NCBI GenBank assembly: GCA_024643405.1
Contig: JAHENA010000011.1
Coordinates: 1-49,571 of the forward strand
From: Flavobacteriales bacterium
GTDB taxonomy: Bacteria > Bacteroidota > Bacteroidia > Flavobacteriales > Flavobacteriaceae
DNA: 49,571 nucleotides
Reading direction: 5' to 3'
Positions within the stretch are counted from its first letter, which is position 1, and every line of letters begins with the position of its first letter. The position numbers and the translations under genes were made by a program. Under the pieces are notes generated by a model that was not told where the DNA came from, made no database searches, and saw only the letters and a list, made by a program, of their open reading frames with translations. Of this stretch, positions 1 through 8,641 are shown in pieces.

Positions 1-1448
1 ATTCAGAAACCTTAAAATCTGATTATAATATTTTAATGAAAATAGCCCTGTTTTCACCTGCAGTAGTAGCCGGAATTTGGGGAGCTACCCTATCGTCTGC
101 TTTAGGTGGCATTCTGGGTGGACCAAGAATTTTGCAGGCCATGTCGATAGACAAAGTGACACCAAAAGTGTTTTCTAAGGGAAAAGGACAAAACAATGAG
201 CCCGTTAATGCCCTTATGATGGTTTTTATTATTGCTGAAGCCGGCATTTTAATAGGAGAATTAGACGTGATTGCTCGGGTAGTTTCTATGTTTTACCTTA
301 CCGCTTACGGTTTTATTAATATTGCCTTTTTTTTAGAAAACTGGGCAAACCCTGATTTTCAACCCACATTTAAAATTAAGCGCTGGATTGGCTTACTTGG
401 TTTTTTTGCCTGTTTCGCAGTCATGTTTAAGTTAGATATGTTTGCCATGATTGGCGCATTGGCTATAATTGCCAGCTTATACTTTTGGCTACAGCGTAAG
501 GAAGTCAAAATTCAATCTAATGATGTGTGGCGCAGTGTTTGGGAAAATATTGTGAACAAAGGCTTAAAAAAAATCAACGCAAATACGGAAGTCCAATCCA
601 GTTGGAATCCCAATATTATTCTGTTTAGTGGTCAAAGTGAACACCAGTCTTATTTACTAGAATTGAGTAAAACCGTATCTGGAAGAACAGGTATCGTTAC
701 AAACTTTAAGCTCATCGTTGATAAAAAAAATGATAAACCTCTCAAGAAAACCGAGCAAATTGTTTCAGACGATGTTTTCTCTGAATTAGGAATCTTTGCA
801 AGGCAAATAAAAGTGGATAATATTTATACTGGTATTAAAACTATTGCCACCACGTTTGGCTTTTCAGGTGTTGAACCCAATACCATCATGATGGGTTGGC
901 CAAAAGGCCTCGAAGATTCTAAGGAATATGCTGAAATGACCGAAACCTTACTCCATTTGGATTATAATTTATTATATCTGGATTTTGATAAAGAAACAAA
1001 ATTTGGAAACTATAAAGCCGTTGATTTATGGTGGCGTGAAACGGATAGTAAAAATGCAGAAATGATGCTCAATATAGCGCGCTTTATCATAGCCTCCCCC
1101 AGGTGGCATGAAACTAATATTCGGGTCTTGTTTGTTAATAACAACAATGTTGATAATACTATTATTTACAATAAAATAGACAAACTTGTTGAGGATTTAC
1201 GAGTTAATGTAGAAATTAAAATTATTGACAATGCGGTACAGCAAATAGCCTTTTACGACTTGATTAAACAATATTCAGCCACTACTGATTTAACCCTCGT
1301 TGGTATTCCAAATTATAAAATTGAGCAGCAAGCAGAGTTTATTGTTAAAACCAATCAGTTATTTGAAACTATTGGCTCTACCCTATTGGTAAAAGCAGCT
1401 AACAATTTTAATGTATTGGACTTGAATTTTATTGACGAAAAGTCCTAA
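1..1448 (+). CDS. SLC12-type (cation-chloride cotransporter-like) permease, C-terminal part
   Basis: The frame is open to the left edge, so the first ATG at 36 is internal and the N-terminus is missing. About the first 150 residues are hydrophobic membrane segments with an APC-superfamily look (glycine-rich stretch around SSALGGILGGPRIL). The rest is a soluble C-terminal domain of about 300 residues. In it, VDLWWRETDSK followed by a stretch ending IRVLFVNN matches the C-terminal domain of SLC12 Na-K-Cl type cotransporters, where a 'vDvWW' element is typical. Known family role: electroneutral cation/chloride symport or amino acid transport at the inner membrane. The substrate cannot be read from this fragment. 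It converges with the next gene; a 128-bp gap holds one imperfect hairpin. Confidence 0.8.
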   Translation, partial: SETLKSDYNILMKIALFSPAVVAGIWGATLSSALGGILGGPRILQAMSIDKVTPKVFSKGKGQNNEPVNALMMVFIIAEAGILIGELDVIARVVSMFYLTAYGFINIAFFLENWANPDFQPTFKIKRWIGLLGFFACFAVMFKLDMFAMIGALAIIASLYFWLQRKEVKIQSNDVWRSVWENIVNKGLKKINANTEVQSSWNPNIILFSGQSEHQSYLLELSKTVSGRTGIVTNFKLIVDKKNDKPLKKTEQIVSDDVFSELGIFARQIKVDNIYTGIKTIATTFGFSGVEPNTIMMGWPKGLEDSKEYAEMTETLLHLDYNLLYLDFDKETKFGNYKAVDLWWRETDSKNAEMMLNIARFIIASPRWHETNIRVLFVNNNNVDNTIIYNKIDKLVEDLRVNVEIKIIDNAVQQIAFYDLIKQYSATTDLTLVGIPNYKIEQQAEFIVKTNQLFETIGSTLLVKAANNFNVLDLNFIDEKS

Positions 1449-1576
1449 AAAAAAATTGAAAATTCTATTCAAACATAATTTTTAGACAGTTTAAAAAAAT
1501 ATCGCAAAATTATATCCTTTACATGATAACAAAATTTTACCTGTTAATGTAAAGTGTATGAAATAAGAATTTGATG

Positions 1577-2203
1577 TTACTGGTCTAGCAAAACATTTTT
1601 CTCTAACTTAATGTCTTTAGTCGCCACATACATCTCACCCTTTTTTTCCAACCTTAGTAAACTATTAATCATTCTGGATCTACAAGCCAGTGTCAATTCA
1701 GGAATTAATGGATCATCATTAAAAAAGAAAGGATTGATATCATATTCGGGCTTACCAGGTTCTTTGATGACTCGGTGAATCTGCTTAAGCTCTTTACTGC
1801 GTAGAAATTTGCCTGGCATGAATGTGTAAAATGTATATTTTCCATCAGAATCCGTTTTTATCCAGGCTCTGTGATGAACATAACGTTTACGATTACTATC
1901 TCTTTTCATTTGAAAATTGCCTTCTTCATCAGGCTGATAAATATATAAAACCACATCACCCGCTGGTGTTACACCATCATTTTGATAAATGGTTCCGGTA
2001 ATCATGAGTTTATTAGGTTTTAAATCAAAATCCGGAATAGTATCTGTGTTGTTTAATTGATGTTCTGTATAATCAAAGACAGGGCTACGCTTTTTGTAGT
2101 TCATTTGATCTACTCCTAAGGCTTCTGCTGTTTCTTGTGCAGAAATACTGGTGAAAGCACCAATAAGACATACGAAACTAATGAGGGACATTACTTTTTT
2201 CAT
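1577..2203 (-). CDS. Secreted intradiol dioxygenase-like protein
   Basis: The 208-residue protein has a clear Sec signal peptide (MKKVMSLISFVCLIGAFTS, cut near SAQ). The body fits the intradiol ring-cleavage dioxygenase beta-sandwich: LMITGTIYQNDGVTPAGDVVLYIYQPDEEG, then a TDSDGKYTFYTFMPGKF segment, then a FFFNDDP segment like the family's 'QlYFpgDp'. Catalytic members bind iron with two Tyr and a His-x-His pair. Here the region reads KQIHRV, so one of the two His appears to be Gln. The protein may therefore be a non-catalytic or altered secreted relative. It has a TAGTTTTG -7 box 23 bp upstream and appears to be a single-gene unit. Fold call is fairly firm; enzyme activity is doubtful. Confidence 0.7.
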   Translation of the reverse strand: MKKVMSLISFVCLIGAFTSISAQETAEALGVDQMNYKKRSPVFDYTEHQLNNTDTIPDFDLKPNKLMITGTIYQNDGVTPAGDVVLYIYQPDEEGNFQMKRDSNRKRYVHHRAWIKTDSDGKYTFYTFMPGKFLRSKELKQIHRVIKEPGKPEYDINPFFFNDDPLIPELTLACRSRMINSLLRLEKKGEMYVATKDIKLEKNVLLDQ

Positions 2204-2225
2204 ATTGGATATTAATTAATTATTT

Positions 2226-2233
2226 CAAAACTA
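2226..2233 (-). promoter_or_regulatory. Flavobacterial -7 promoter box for the dioxygenase-like gene
   Basis: Reading the minus strand, TAGTTTTG fits the Bacteroidota housekeeping -7 consensus TAnnTTTG. It lies 22 bp before the start codon at 2203. No convincing -33 TTG is visible. Confidence 0.4.
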
Positions 2234-2359
2234 AACTATTAGAATGATTAGTTAGATAAAAATCTTATAAACTCTAAAAATTTTCGTTAAAAAGATTTTA
2301 TTTTCAAAAACCTCCGATAAAAAGAGCACTTTATCTTCTAATTCTTCCAGTTTTAAAAA

Positions 2360-3046
2360 TTAATTATTTTCTCCCTTTAATAATCTCAGAGTAATTTTTG
2401 AAAATTCAACTTCAGATCCTTCTGCTTGAATAGCAATTTGGCCGCTTGAAACAGTAGCATCATATCCAAAATTAACTAAATCGTCATTTACGAATACTTT
2501 TATAGTATCGTTATAACATTCTATAACCATATGATTCCATTGTCCTAAAGGCTTTTCAGAATCATCAGTTAAATTTTGTATTCTACGGTTAGTGCCTTCT
2601 GTCATGCCCCATGTTTCTTTCGGTCCTCTTCTATTTTCCATATTATCACATGTGATATCCTCTCCAATGACCCAAAAATCACCTGCATTATCATGTTCCA
2701 TTTGCACTTCAATAGACTTTGGAAACATTTTATACAATAATCTTGGAGTTGAAACATGTACTAAAACACCACAATTACCGGGTTTATTGGGAAAACGATA
2801 CGCTATATCTAATCGGTAATTTTTATACGTATTATTCGAAATTAAATGTCCTCTTGGTTCACCTAAACTTACCAACAAACTATCTCTAACAATAAAAGCC
2901 GTTTTTGCATTAGATACGCTATCCATAACCGGTATATCCTGATGCCAACCATCTAAATTTTTACCATTAAATAATGAAACAGTCTTAGTGCTTTTACATG
3001 AAGTAACTAATAATAAAACAACGAATATATTTAGGAGAATTTTCAT
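2360..3046 (-). CDS. DUF1080 (3-keto-disaccharide hydrolase-like) lipoprotein
   Basis: The 228-residue protein begins with a lipoprotein signal (VVLLLVTSCKS; Cys in the lipobox) and continues VSLFNGKNLDGWH, the hallmark opening of the DUF1080 / 3-keto-disaccharide hydrolase domain (PF06439). Further family features are NCGVLVHVSTP, SIEVQMEHDNAGDFWVIGE, and WNHMVIECYNDTIKVFVND near the C-terminus, together a concanavalin-like beta-sandwich. Relatives are surface or periplasmic glycan-binding or hydrolysing proteins of Bacteroidota. It starts 6 bp after a same-strand decayed sucrose-phosphorylase-like fragment, so it may be the survivor of a larger sugar-use locus. The substrate is unknown. Confidence 0.85.
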   Translation of the reverse strand: MKILLNIFVVLLLVTSCKSTKTVSLFNGKNLDGWHQDIPVMDSVSNAKTAFIVRDSLLVSLGEPRGHLISNNTYKNYRLDIAYRFPNKPGNCGVLVHVSTPRLLYKMFPKSIEVQMEHDNAGDFWVIGEDITCDNMENRRGPKETWGMTEGTNRRIQNLTDDSEKPLGQWNHMVIECYNDTIKVFVNDDLVNFGYDATVSSGQIAIQAEGSEVEFSKITLRLLKGENN

Positions 3047-3052
3047 AATGAC

Positions 3053-3307
3053 TTATTGAGCATTAAAATTTAAATTTTTAGAAATTTTGTTCAATTTAAA
3101 ATTAATTAAAAAACCTCTATCTAAATCACTAATAAAAAAAGTAGGCAAAACATAATATAATGAAAATACAACTTTAAATTCAGGTTTTTTCTGTAAACTG
3201 AGAATGTCCTGTAGATCTTTCCCAATACTATCTGGATACGCATTAAGCATCACACCATTATGAATGGAATTCCTATTGACGTTGATGCTTTTATTTATGG
3301 ACATCAT
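3053..3307 (-). pseudogene. Remnant of a GH13_18 (sucrose phosphorylase-like) enzyme, N-terminal ~65 residues only
   Basis: The 84-codon ORF contains NGVMLNAYPDSIGKDLQDIL, a segment reading YYVLPTFFISDLDRGF, then INFKLNK. This follows the N-terminus of sucrose phosphorylase-type GH13_18 enzymes, whose pattern is '(V)qLityaDrlG...l..l......g.vHiLPFF...DaGF.pidy..vd'. Those enzymes are about 450-580 residues long; here similarity stops about 70 residues in and a stop codon follows. All catalytic residues lie beyond this point, so the product cannot be active. The fragment sits directly upstream of the DUF1080 gene on the same strand. The best reading is a deletion relic; a recently coined small gene is the less likely alternative. 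Confidence 0.65.
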
Positions 3308-3433
3308 TTGTTATAATTTACTTTTATACTGTTCAATTTTATTATGGCAGAACTAAGGTATCATCTTTTAAATTGAAATCATAAATAAAAATTATAGTGT
3401 GTTATAAAAAAACAATAGTTATTATTTCATAAT

Positions 3434-3456
3434 TAATAGTATTACTATTATGTTTG
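3434..3456 (+). promoter_or_regulatory. TetR operator palindrome overlapping a -7 promoter box
   Basis: TAATAGTA-T-TACTATTA (3434-3450) is a perfect inverted repeat with 8-bp arms and a 1-bp centre. Its right end overlaps TATGTTTG (3449-3456), which fits the TAnnTTTG -7 consensus. This is the geometry of a repressor site that blocks the promoter of its own tetR-led operon. It also places the first in-frame ATG (3450) inside the promoter. Confidence 0.6.
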
Positions 3457-3473
3457 CGAACAATATTTTTAAT

Positions 3474-4145
3474 ATGACAGATTTATTATCCAACATCAAG
3501 ATTGCTGTTCCTGAAAAAATTTATATTAAGGATCCAGAAACCTCTCAGTTAGGAAAAAAAATTATAGAACAAAGTATTCTTTTAATACATGAGGAAGGCT
3601 TTGATAATTTTAATTTTAAAAAACTAGGGAGTATCATTGGTTCGAATGAAAGTTCTATTTATAGATATTTCGAAAATAAACATAAACTTCTACTCTATTT
3701 AACCTCATGGTATTGGGCATGGATTGAGTATCAATTAGTTTTTGAAACTTATAACTTGCCATCTGAAGTAGAAAAACTTTCAAAAGCGATTGAAGTAGTT
3801 ACCAGATCAATAAAAGAGGATTCCAATTATTCTCATATTGACGAAACAATATTGAACAAAATCATTATTAATGAAAACTCAAAATCATTTCTAACCAAAG
3901 AAGTAGATGAAGAAAATAAAGAGGGATTTTTTATTGTTTACAAACGCATTGTTTACAGATTAAAAGAAATGATATTAGCTGTAAATTCCAACTATAAATT
4001 CGCTTCAAGCTTAGCAAGTATGATCATTGAAGCTAGTTTGCATCAGCACTTTTTGAAAGACCATTTTTCTTCTATTACAGATTGTAATAGCGATGAAGAT
4101 CCAACTGAATTTTTATCTAGTTTAACACTTAATTTATTAAAATAA
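3474..4145 (+). CDS. TetR/AcrR-family transcriptional regulator
   Basis: I place the start at the second in-frame ATG (3474), because the first (3450) lies inside an operator palindrome and -7 box; this gives 223 residues. The helix-turn-helix is in the N-terminal third: GKKIIEQSILLIHEEGFDNF, then FKKLGSIIGSNESSIYRYFENKHKLLLYL. The 'YRYFENKHKLL' element is a TetR hallmark. The remainder is the helical ligand-binding and dimer domain; its ligand cannot be predicted. Its stop overlaps the next start by one base (TAATG), so it is co-transcribed with the ABC-HlyD-TolC export genes and probably represses them and itself. Confidence 0.88.
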   Translation: MTDLLSNIKIAVPEKIYIKDPETSQLGKKIIEQSILLIHEEGFDNFNFKKLGSIIGSNESSIYRYFENKHKLLLYLTSWYWAWIEYQLVFETYNLPSEVEKLSKAIEVVTRSIKEDSNYSHIDETILNKIIINENSKSFLTKEVDEENKEGFFIVYKRIVYRLKEMILAVNSNYKFASSLASMIIEASLHQHFLKDHFSSITDCNSDEDPTEFLSSLTLNLLK

Positions 4146-5815
4146 TGGGAATAGAAGCTCAAAAAACACCCTGGCAACGCTTAATAGGATTATTAGAGTT
4201 GGAAAGAAAAGATATTTTTCAAATATTTTACTATGCTATATTCTCGGGGCTCGTTTCATTATCATTACCTCTAGGAATACAGGCTATTATTAACTTAATT
4301 CAAGGCGCACAAATTTCTACTTCATGGATTGTTTTAGTTATACTTGTTACCATAGGCGTTATTTTTTCTGGCGCATTACATTTAATGCAATTACGTATTA
4401 TTGAAACTATTCAACAACGTATTTTCACCAGAGCTTCCTTTGAATTAAGCTATAGATTTCCAAAAATAAAAATGAATGAATTACGAAACTATTATCCACC
4501 AGAACTGGCTAATAGATTTTTTGATACGTTAACCATTCAAAAAGGCTTATCAAAAATTTTAATAGATGTGCCTACCGCCGTTTTACAAATTCTTTTTGCT
4601 TTATTACTGCTGTCTTTTTATCATCCATTTTTTATCATTTTCGGAGTTTTACTATTGCTCCTAGTTTATGTGGTTTTTAAATATACTGCTCAAAAAGGTT
4701 TGCAAACAAGTTTAGAAGAATCAAAATATAAATATAAAGTAGCACACTGGATTCAGGAGATTGCGCGTTCCGTGCTTAGTTTTAAACTGTCAGGAAGTAC
4801 AAATTTAGCTGTACAAAAGAATGATGATTTAGTGAGTAAATATTTAATTGCCAGAGAGAATCATTTTAATGTTTTAATAATTCAGTTTATTAAAATGATA
4901 GGCTTTAAAGTAATAGTAACAGCCAGTCTTTTAGTGATTGGTGGTACTCTTGTATTAAATCAAAGTATGAATATTGGACAATTTGTCGCTGCAGAAATCA
5001 TTATTCTTCTGGTTATTAACTCTGTAGAAAAATTAATTTTAGGACTAGAGTCCTTTTACGACGTTTTAACTTCTTTAGAGAAACTGGGACAAGTGGTAGA
5101 CAAAGATTTAGAAAGTCAGGAAGGGGAAACACCAAATTTTAAAAATGGTATGACCTTGGAATTAGATAATGTTTCCTATCAAGTTTTAAATAGAGAAAGG
5201 CCAATTTTAAAAAATGTATCTTTTAAAATACCTGCTAAAAGCAGAGTAATTATTAACGGTGAAAGTGGCTCAGGAAAATCAAGTTTACTTCAACTAATTT
5301 CAGGGATTATAGAACCTTCTTCTGGAAATATTTATGTAGATAATGTTTCTTTGAGTAGCTTGCACTTAAACTATTACCGTTCACAATTAGGGTTATCATT
5401 ATCCATAGAAAATCCATTTGAGGGAACCATTAAGGAAAACCTAACTTTTGGAAGTACAGGTATTTCTGATGACGATATCTTTAAAATATTAAAGATTGTG
5501 GGACTTTCACAATTTATTAAAGAACAATCTAAAGGATTACAAACCATTTTATATCCTGAAGGCAAACAAATGTCTTATACCATTGCTAAAAAAATTATTT
5601 TGGCTAGAGCCATTTTAAAACAACCTAAAGTGTTAATTCTTGAAGATGCTCTTGATCAGTTTAATGTAGAAGAAACTAATTCAATAATTGATTTTATAAC
5701 TTTAGAAAGCCATCCTTGGACCTTGATTGTGGTGAGTAATAATGAGCGTTGGAAAAACAAATGTACGCAACAAATTACGCTAGAAAATGGTGAAATAAAA
5801 ACTATAAAACTTTAA
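4145..5815 (+). CDS. ABC exporter (membrane domain + ATPase) with degenerate nucleotide-binding motifs
   Basis: The 556-residue half-transporter has about six membrane helices in residues 25-305 and an ABC ATPase domain from about 330. It has the layout of type I secretion/exporter ABC proteins without a C39 peptidase. Walker A is intact (GESGSGKS, 372-379). The others are not canonical: the Q-loop region reads LSLSI with Ser near 420 for Gln, the signature LSGGQ is MSYTI (476-480), Walker B is LILEDALD with Glu500-Asp501 for Asp-Glu, and the H-loop is SNN (531-533) with no His. As a single half-transporter it presumably forms a homodimer, so both sites would be unusual. HlyD and TolC genes follow, so export across both membranes is implied. 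The substrate is unknown. Confidence 0.85.
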   Translation: MGIEAQKTPWQRLIGLLELERKDIFQIFYYAIFSGLVSLSLPLGIQAIINLIQGAQISTSWIVLVILVTIGVIFSGALHLMQLRIIETIQQRIFTRASFELSYRFPKIKMNELRNYYPPELANRFFDTLTIQKGLSKILIDVPTAVLQILFALLLLSFYHPFFIIFGVLLLLLVYVVFKYTAQKGLQTSLEESKYKYKVAHWIQEIARSVLSFKLSGSTNLAVQKNDDLVSKYLIARENHFNVLIIQFIKMIGFKVIVTASLLVIGGTLVLNQSMNIGQFVAAEIIILLVINSVEKLILGLESFYDVLTSLEKLGQVVDKDLESQEGETPNFKNGMTLELDNVSYQVLNRERPILKNVSFKIPAKSRVIINGESGSGKSSLLQLISGIIEPSSGNIYVDNVSLSSLHLNYYRSQLGLSLSIENPFEGTIKENLTFGSTGISDDDIFKILKIVGLSQFIKEQSKGLQTILYPEGKQMSYTIAKKIILARAILKQPKVLILEDALDQFNVEETNSIIDFITLESHPWTLIVVSNNERWKNKCTQQITLENGEIKTIKL

Positions 5816-5818
5816 GTT

Positions 5819-7174
5819 ATGCTGAATATATCCCATAACCAATTAAATAAAAAGGTAGATTTAACCACCTTCCAGTCTGGTAAAATAATTTTTAATAAAG
5901 ACTACTATAAACAGTTTAATAAATTCTTATTAGCCTTTGCCATTATTGGATTTATTATTTTATTTCTTCCATGGACCCAAAATATTACAGGTCAAGGACA
6001 GGTGACAACTTTAAAGCCAAATCAAAGACCTCAAACGATTCAGTCACAAATCCCAGGACGAATTGAAGAATGGTTTGTTCAAGAAGGCGATTTTGTAAAA
6101 AAAGGAGATACTATTCTTCGTATTTCAGAAGTGAAAAGTGATTATTTTGATGAGAAATTGGTTGAACGAACAAATGACCAAATTGAAGCTAAAACATCTT
6201 CTGTATCAGCCTATCAAGGTAAAGTTGATGCCTTAAACAGACAAGTAACAGCTTTAAGAAATGAACAACAATTAAAGTTGAAACAAGCCAAAAATAAACT
6301 GTTGCAATCTCATTTGAAAGTTAAAAGTGACAGCATTGATTTTGAAGCTGCTAAAACAAATTTGGAAATTGCCAAACGCCAGTATGAGCGTATTGAAACC
6401 TTGCAGACTGAAGGCTTAAAAGCAGTTAAAGATGTTGAAGAAAAAAGATTAAAATTACAAGAAACGGAGGCTAAACTTATTTCTCAGGAAAACAAATTAT
6501 TAGCCAGTATCAATGAAGTCATAAATTCAGAAGTTGAAATCTCAAGAATAAACGCCTCCTATGTAGATAAAATATCAAAATCACAAAGTGATATGTTTAC
6601 GGCGCAATCTGGTCAATTTGATGCGAAAGCACAAGTTACCAAACTTGAAAATAGTTATTCTAACTATAAAAAGCGTAGTGATTTACTTTTTATAACGGCA
6701 CCACAAAATGGTTATATAAATAAAGCTCTTGTTGGTGGTATTGGAGAAACTTTTAAAGAAGGAGAGAAATTGGTAAGTATCATGCCTGCTCAATATGATT
6801 TGGCCATAGATACTTATGTAAAACCAATTGATTTGCCTTTAATTCATTTAAATGAAAAAGTACGAGTACAGTTTGATGGCTGGCCAGCTATAGTATTTAG
6901 CGGGTGGCCCAATGTGTCTTACGGTACTTACGGTGCACGCGTAGTAGCCATTGAAAATTTTATAAGTGATAATGGTAAATACCGCATGTTGCTTGCACCA
7001 GATTCAGAAGATCATCCTTGGCCAGATGCCATACGCGTAGGATCTGGGGCTAAAACCATTGCGTTATTAGAAGATGTGCCAATTTGGTTTGAACTATGGA
7101 GACAAATTAACAGCTTCCCTCCTAACTACTATCAACCCAATAAATTGGATAAAAATTCAGACACGAAGAAATAA
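5819..7174 (+). CDS. HlyD-family membrane fusion (periplasmic adaptor) protein
   Basis: The 451-residue protein has a short cytoplasmic N-terminus and one membrane helix at about 36-54 (LLAFAIIGFIILFLPW). A biotinyl-lipoyl-like half follows (IPGRIEEWFVQEGDFVKKGD, about 80-100). Next come about 170 residues of predicted coiled coil rich in Lys, Glu, Gln and Leu. The second lipoyl half is ITAPQNGYINKALVGGIGETFKEGE, and a beta-barrel ends the protein. This is the adaptor between the preceding ABC exporter and the following TolC channel. The spacing to the ABC gene is 3 bp and its stop overlaps the TolC start by one base. Family call is firm; what it exports is not known. Confidence 0.92.
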   Translation: MLNISHNQLNKKVDLTTFQSGKIIFNKDYYKQFNKFLLAFAIIGFIILFLPWTQNITGQGQVTTLKPNQRPQTIQSQIPGRIEEWFVQEGDFVKKGDTILRISEVKSDYFDEKLVERTNDQIEAKTSSVSAYQGKVDALNRQVTALRNEQQLKLKQAKNKLLQSHLKVKSDSIDFEAAKTNLEIAKRQYERIETLQTEGLKAVKDVEEKRLKLQETEAKLISQENKLLASINEVINSEVEISRINASYVDKISKSQSDMFTAQSGQFDAKAQVTKLENSYSNYKKRSDLLFITAPQNGYINKALVGGIGETFKEGEKLVSIMPAQYDLAIDTYVKPIDLPLIHLNEKVRVQFDGWPAIVFSGWPNVSYGTYGARVVAIENFISDNGKYRMLLAPDSEDHPWPDAIRVGSGAKTIALLEDVPIWFELWRQINSFPPNYYQPNKLDKNSDTKK

Positions 7175-8571
7175 TGAAAAACTATATTTTATTTACGCTG
7201 ATTTTATTTAGTTCCCAAATATTTGGTCAAGAGGATATTTCTAAAAACATGTCTTTAACTGAATATTTAGGATATGTAAAAGCCTTTCATCCTATTGTAA
7301 AACAGGCGAACTTAGTAATAAATGAAAGTGAAGCCAAACTTTTAAAAGAGCGAGGCGCTTTTGATCCAAAATTTGAAATGGAGCGCTCTCAAAAAAATTT
7401 CAAGGGCATAGAATATTATGATAAATTGAATGCTTCTTTTAAAATACCAACCTGGTATGGCATTGAGCTTAAAGGTAATTTTGAAGATAATGAAGGCCCG
7501 TATTTAAATCCTGAAGCCTCTGTTCCAGATAATGGTTTATACAGTGTTGGAGTTTCGGTTTCAGTAGCGCAAAACTTGCTTATTAATAAGAGAATGGCTA
7601 TGCTGAAGCAAGCCAAATTATATGTTAATCAGGCAAAAGCTGATAGAACTATTCTTGTGAATAATATATTATTTGAAGCCACTAAAACCTATTTTAACTG
7701 GTTAAAAACTTATAATGAAAAAAACGTTTATCATGATTTTTTAGATAATGCAGAGATTCGTTTTAATGGAATAAAAAAGAATTATGAAGTGGGCGAAAAT
7801 CCTGCAATTGACACCCTAGAGGCTAGAATAACCCTAACAACTAGAAAACTTGAATTCGAAAAGGCCAGAATCAATTATATTAAATCGTCATTGGAATTAT
7901 CAAATTATTTATGGTTGGATGATAATACTCCTATTGAAATAAAAGAGAATATAATACCAGACATTAGAACTGTGAATAATATAGATGCTTATTATGATGT
8001 TTTATTATTAAATTCAGAATCCTTTAATCTGGAAAATCATCCAAAATTGCAATCATTAAATTTTAAATATGAAAGTTTAATCATCGATAAACGTTTAAAG
8101 CAAAACTTATTACTACCAAAAATTGATTTACAATATAACTTTCTATCTGAAACTCCTGAAGTAGTGAATTCATTTAGCACATCCGCTTATAAAAGTGGTT
8201 TTAATATAAGTATACCATTGTTTTTGAGAAAAGAACGAGGTGAAGTAAATTTGGCTAAAATAAAGCTTCAAAATACTGAGTTTGAAATGCAAGCAACCAA
8301 AGTAACCATTAAAAATAAAATAGAAGGCATCAGCCAGGAATTAGAATCTTATCTGGTTCAAAACCAATTCACAGAAAGTATGGTTAATGATTATACAACC
8401 ATGCTAAATGCTGAAGAGCGTAAGTTCTTTTTAGGAGAAAGCTCCTTATTTTTAGTAAACTCTCGAGAGTCTAAATTAATTGAGGCGAAACTTAAAGCCA
8501 TTTCATTAGAAAACAACTATTTAACAACAAAAGCAAGTTTAGTAAATCTATTAGCTGTTAATTCTTTATAA
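7174..8571 (+). CDS. TolC-family outer membrane efflux protein
   Basis: The 465-residue protein has a signal peptide (MKNYILFTLILFSSQIFG, cut before QED). It is dominated by long amphipathic helices with the two-fold repeat of the outer membrane efflux protein family. LTEYLGYVKAFHPIVKQANLVI is the typical opening helix, GVSVSVAQNLLINKRM one strand region, and FNISIPLFLRKERGEV the matching second-repeat strand. It is the last gene of the tetR-ABC-HlyD-TolC operon and ends at a strong bidirectional terminator. It should form the trimeric outer-membrane exit channel. Confidence 0.9.
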   Translation: MKNYILFTLILFSSQIFGQEDISKNMSLTEYLGYVKAFHPIVKQANLVINESEAKLLKERGAFDPKFEMERSQKNFKGIEYYDKLNASFKIPTWYGIELKGNFEDNEGPYLNPEASVPDNGLYSVGVSVSVAQNLLINKRMAMLKQAKLYVNQAKADRTILVNNILFEATKTYFNWLKTYNEKNVYHDFLDNAEIRFNGIKKNYEVGENPAIDTLEARITLTTRKLEFEKARINYIKSSLELSNYLWLDDNTPIEIKENIIPDIRTVNNIDAYYDVLLLNSESFNLENHPKLQSLNFKYESLIIDKRLKQNLLLPKIDLQYNFLSETPEVVNSFSTSAYKSGFNISIPLFLRKERGEVNLAKIKLQNTEFEMQATKVTIKNKIEGISQELESYLVQNQFTESMVNDYTTMLNAEERKFFLGESSLFLVNSRESKLIEAKLKAISLENNYLTTKASLVNLLAVNSL

Positions 8572-8573
8572 AA

Positions 8574-8600
8574 AAAATGAGGTTATATAAACCTCATTTT
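8574..8600. terminator. Bidirectional terminator between tolC and the GH3 gene
   Basis: AAAATGAGGTT (8574-8584), loop ATATA, AACCTCATTTT (8590-8600) form a perfect 11-bp stem. A-rich sequence on the left and T-rich on the right allow it to end both the plus-strand efflux operon and the minus-strand glycosidase transcript. Confidence 0.85.
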
Positions 8601-8641
8601 TAATTTAAGTAACAAATTATAAATTGCTATTAATTAATACA

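Noticed and set aside
1517-1554. Imperfect hairpin (CTTTACAT / ATGTAAAG plus inner TAACA / TGTTA) between the convergent first two genes
   Set aside because: No T-run follows on either strand, so I could not support it as a terminator; it may still help end transcription.
3450-3473. Longer start for the first TetR gene
   Set aside because: The ATG at 3450 lies inside the operator palindrome and next to the -7 box, so the first eight residues are probably not translated.
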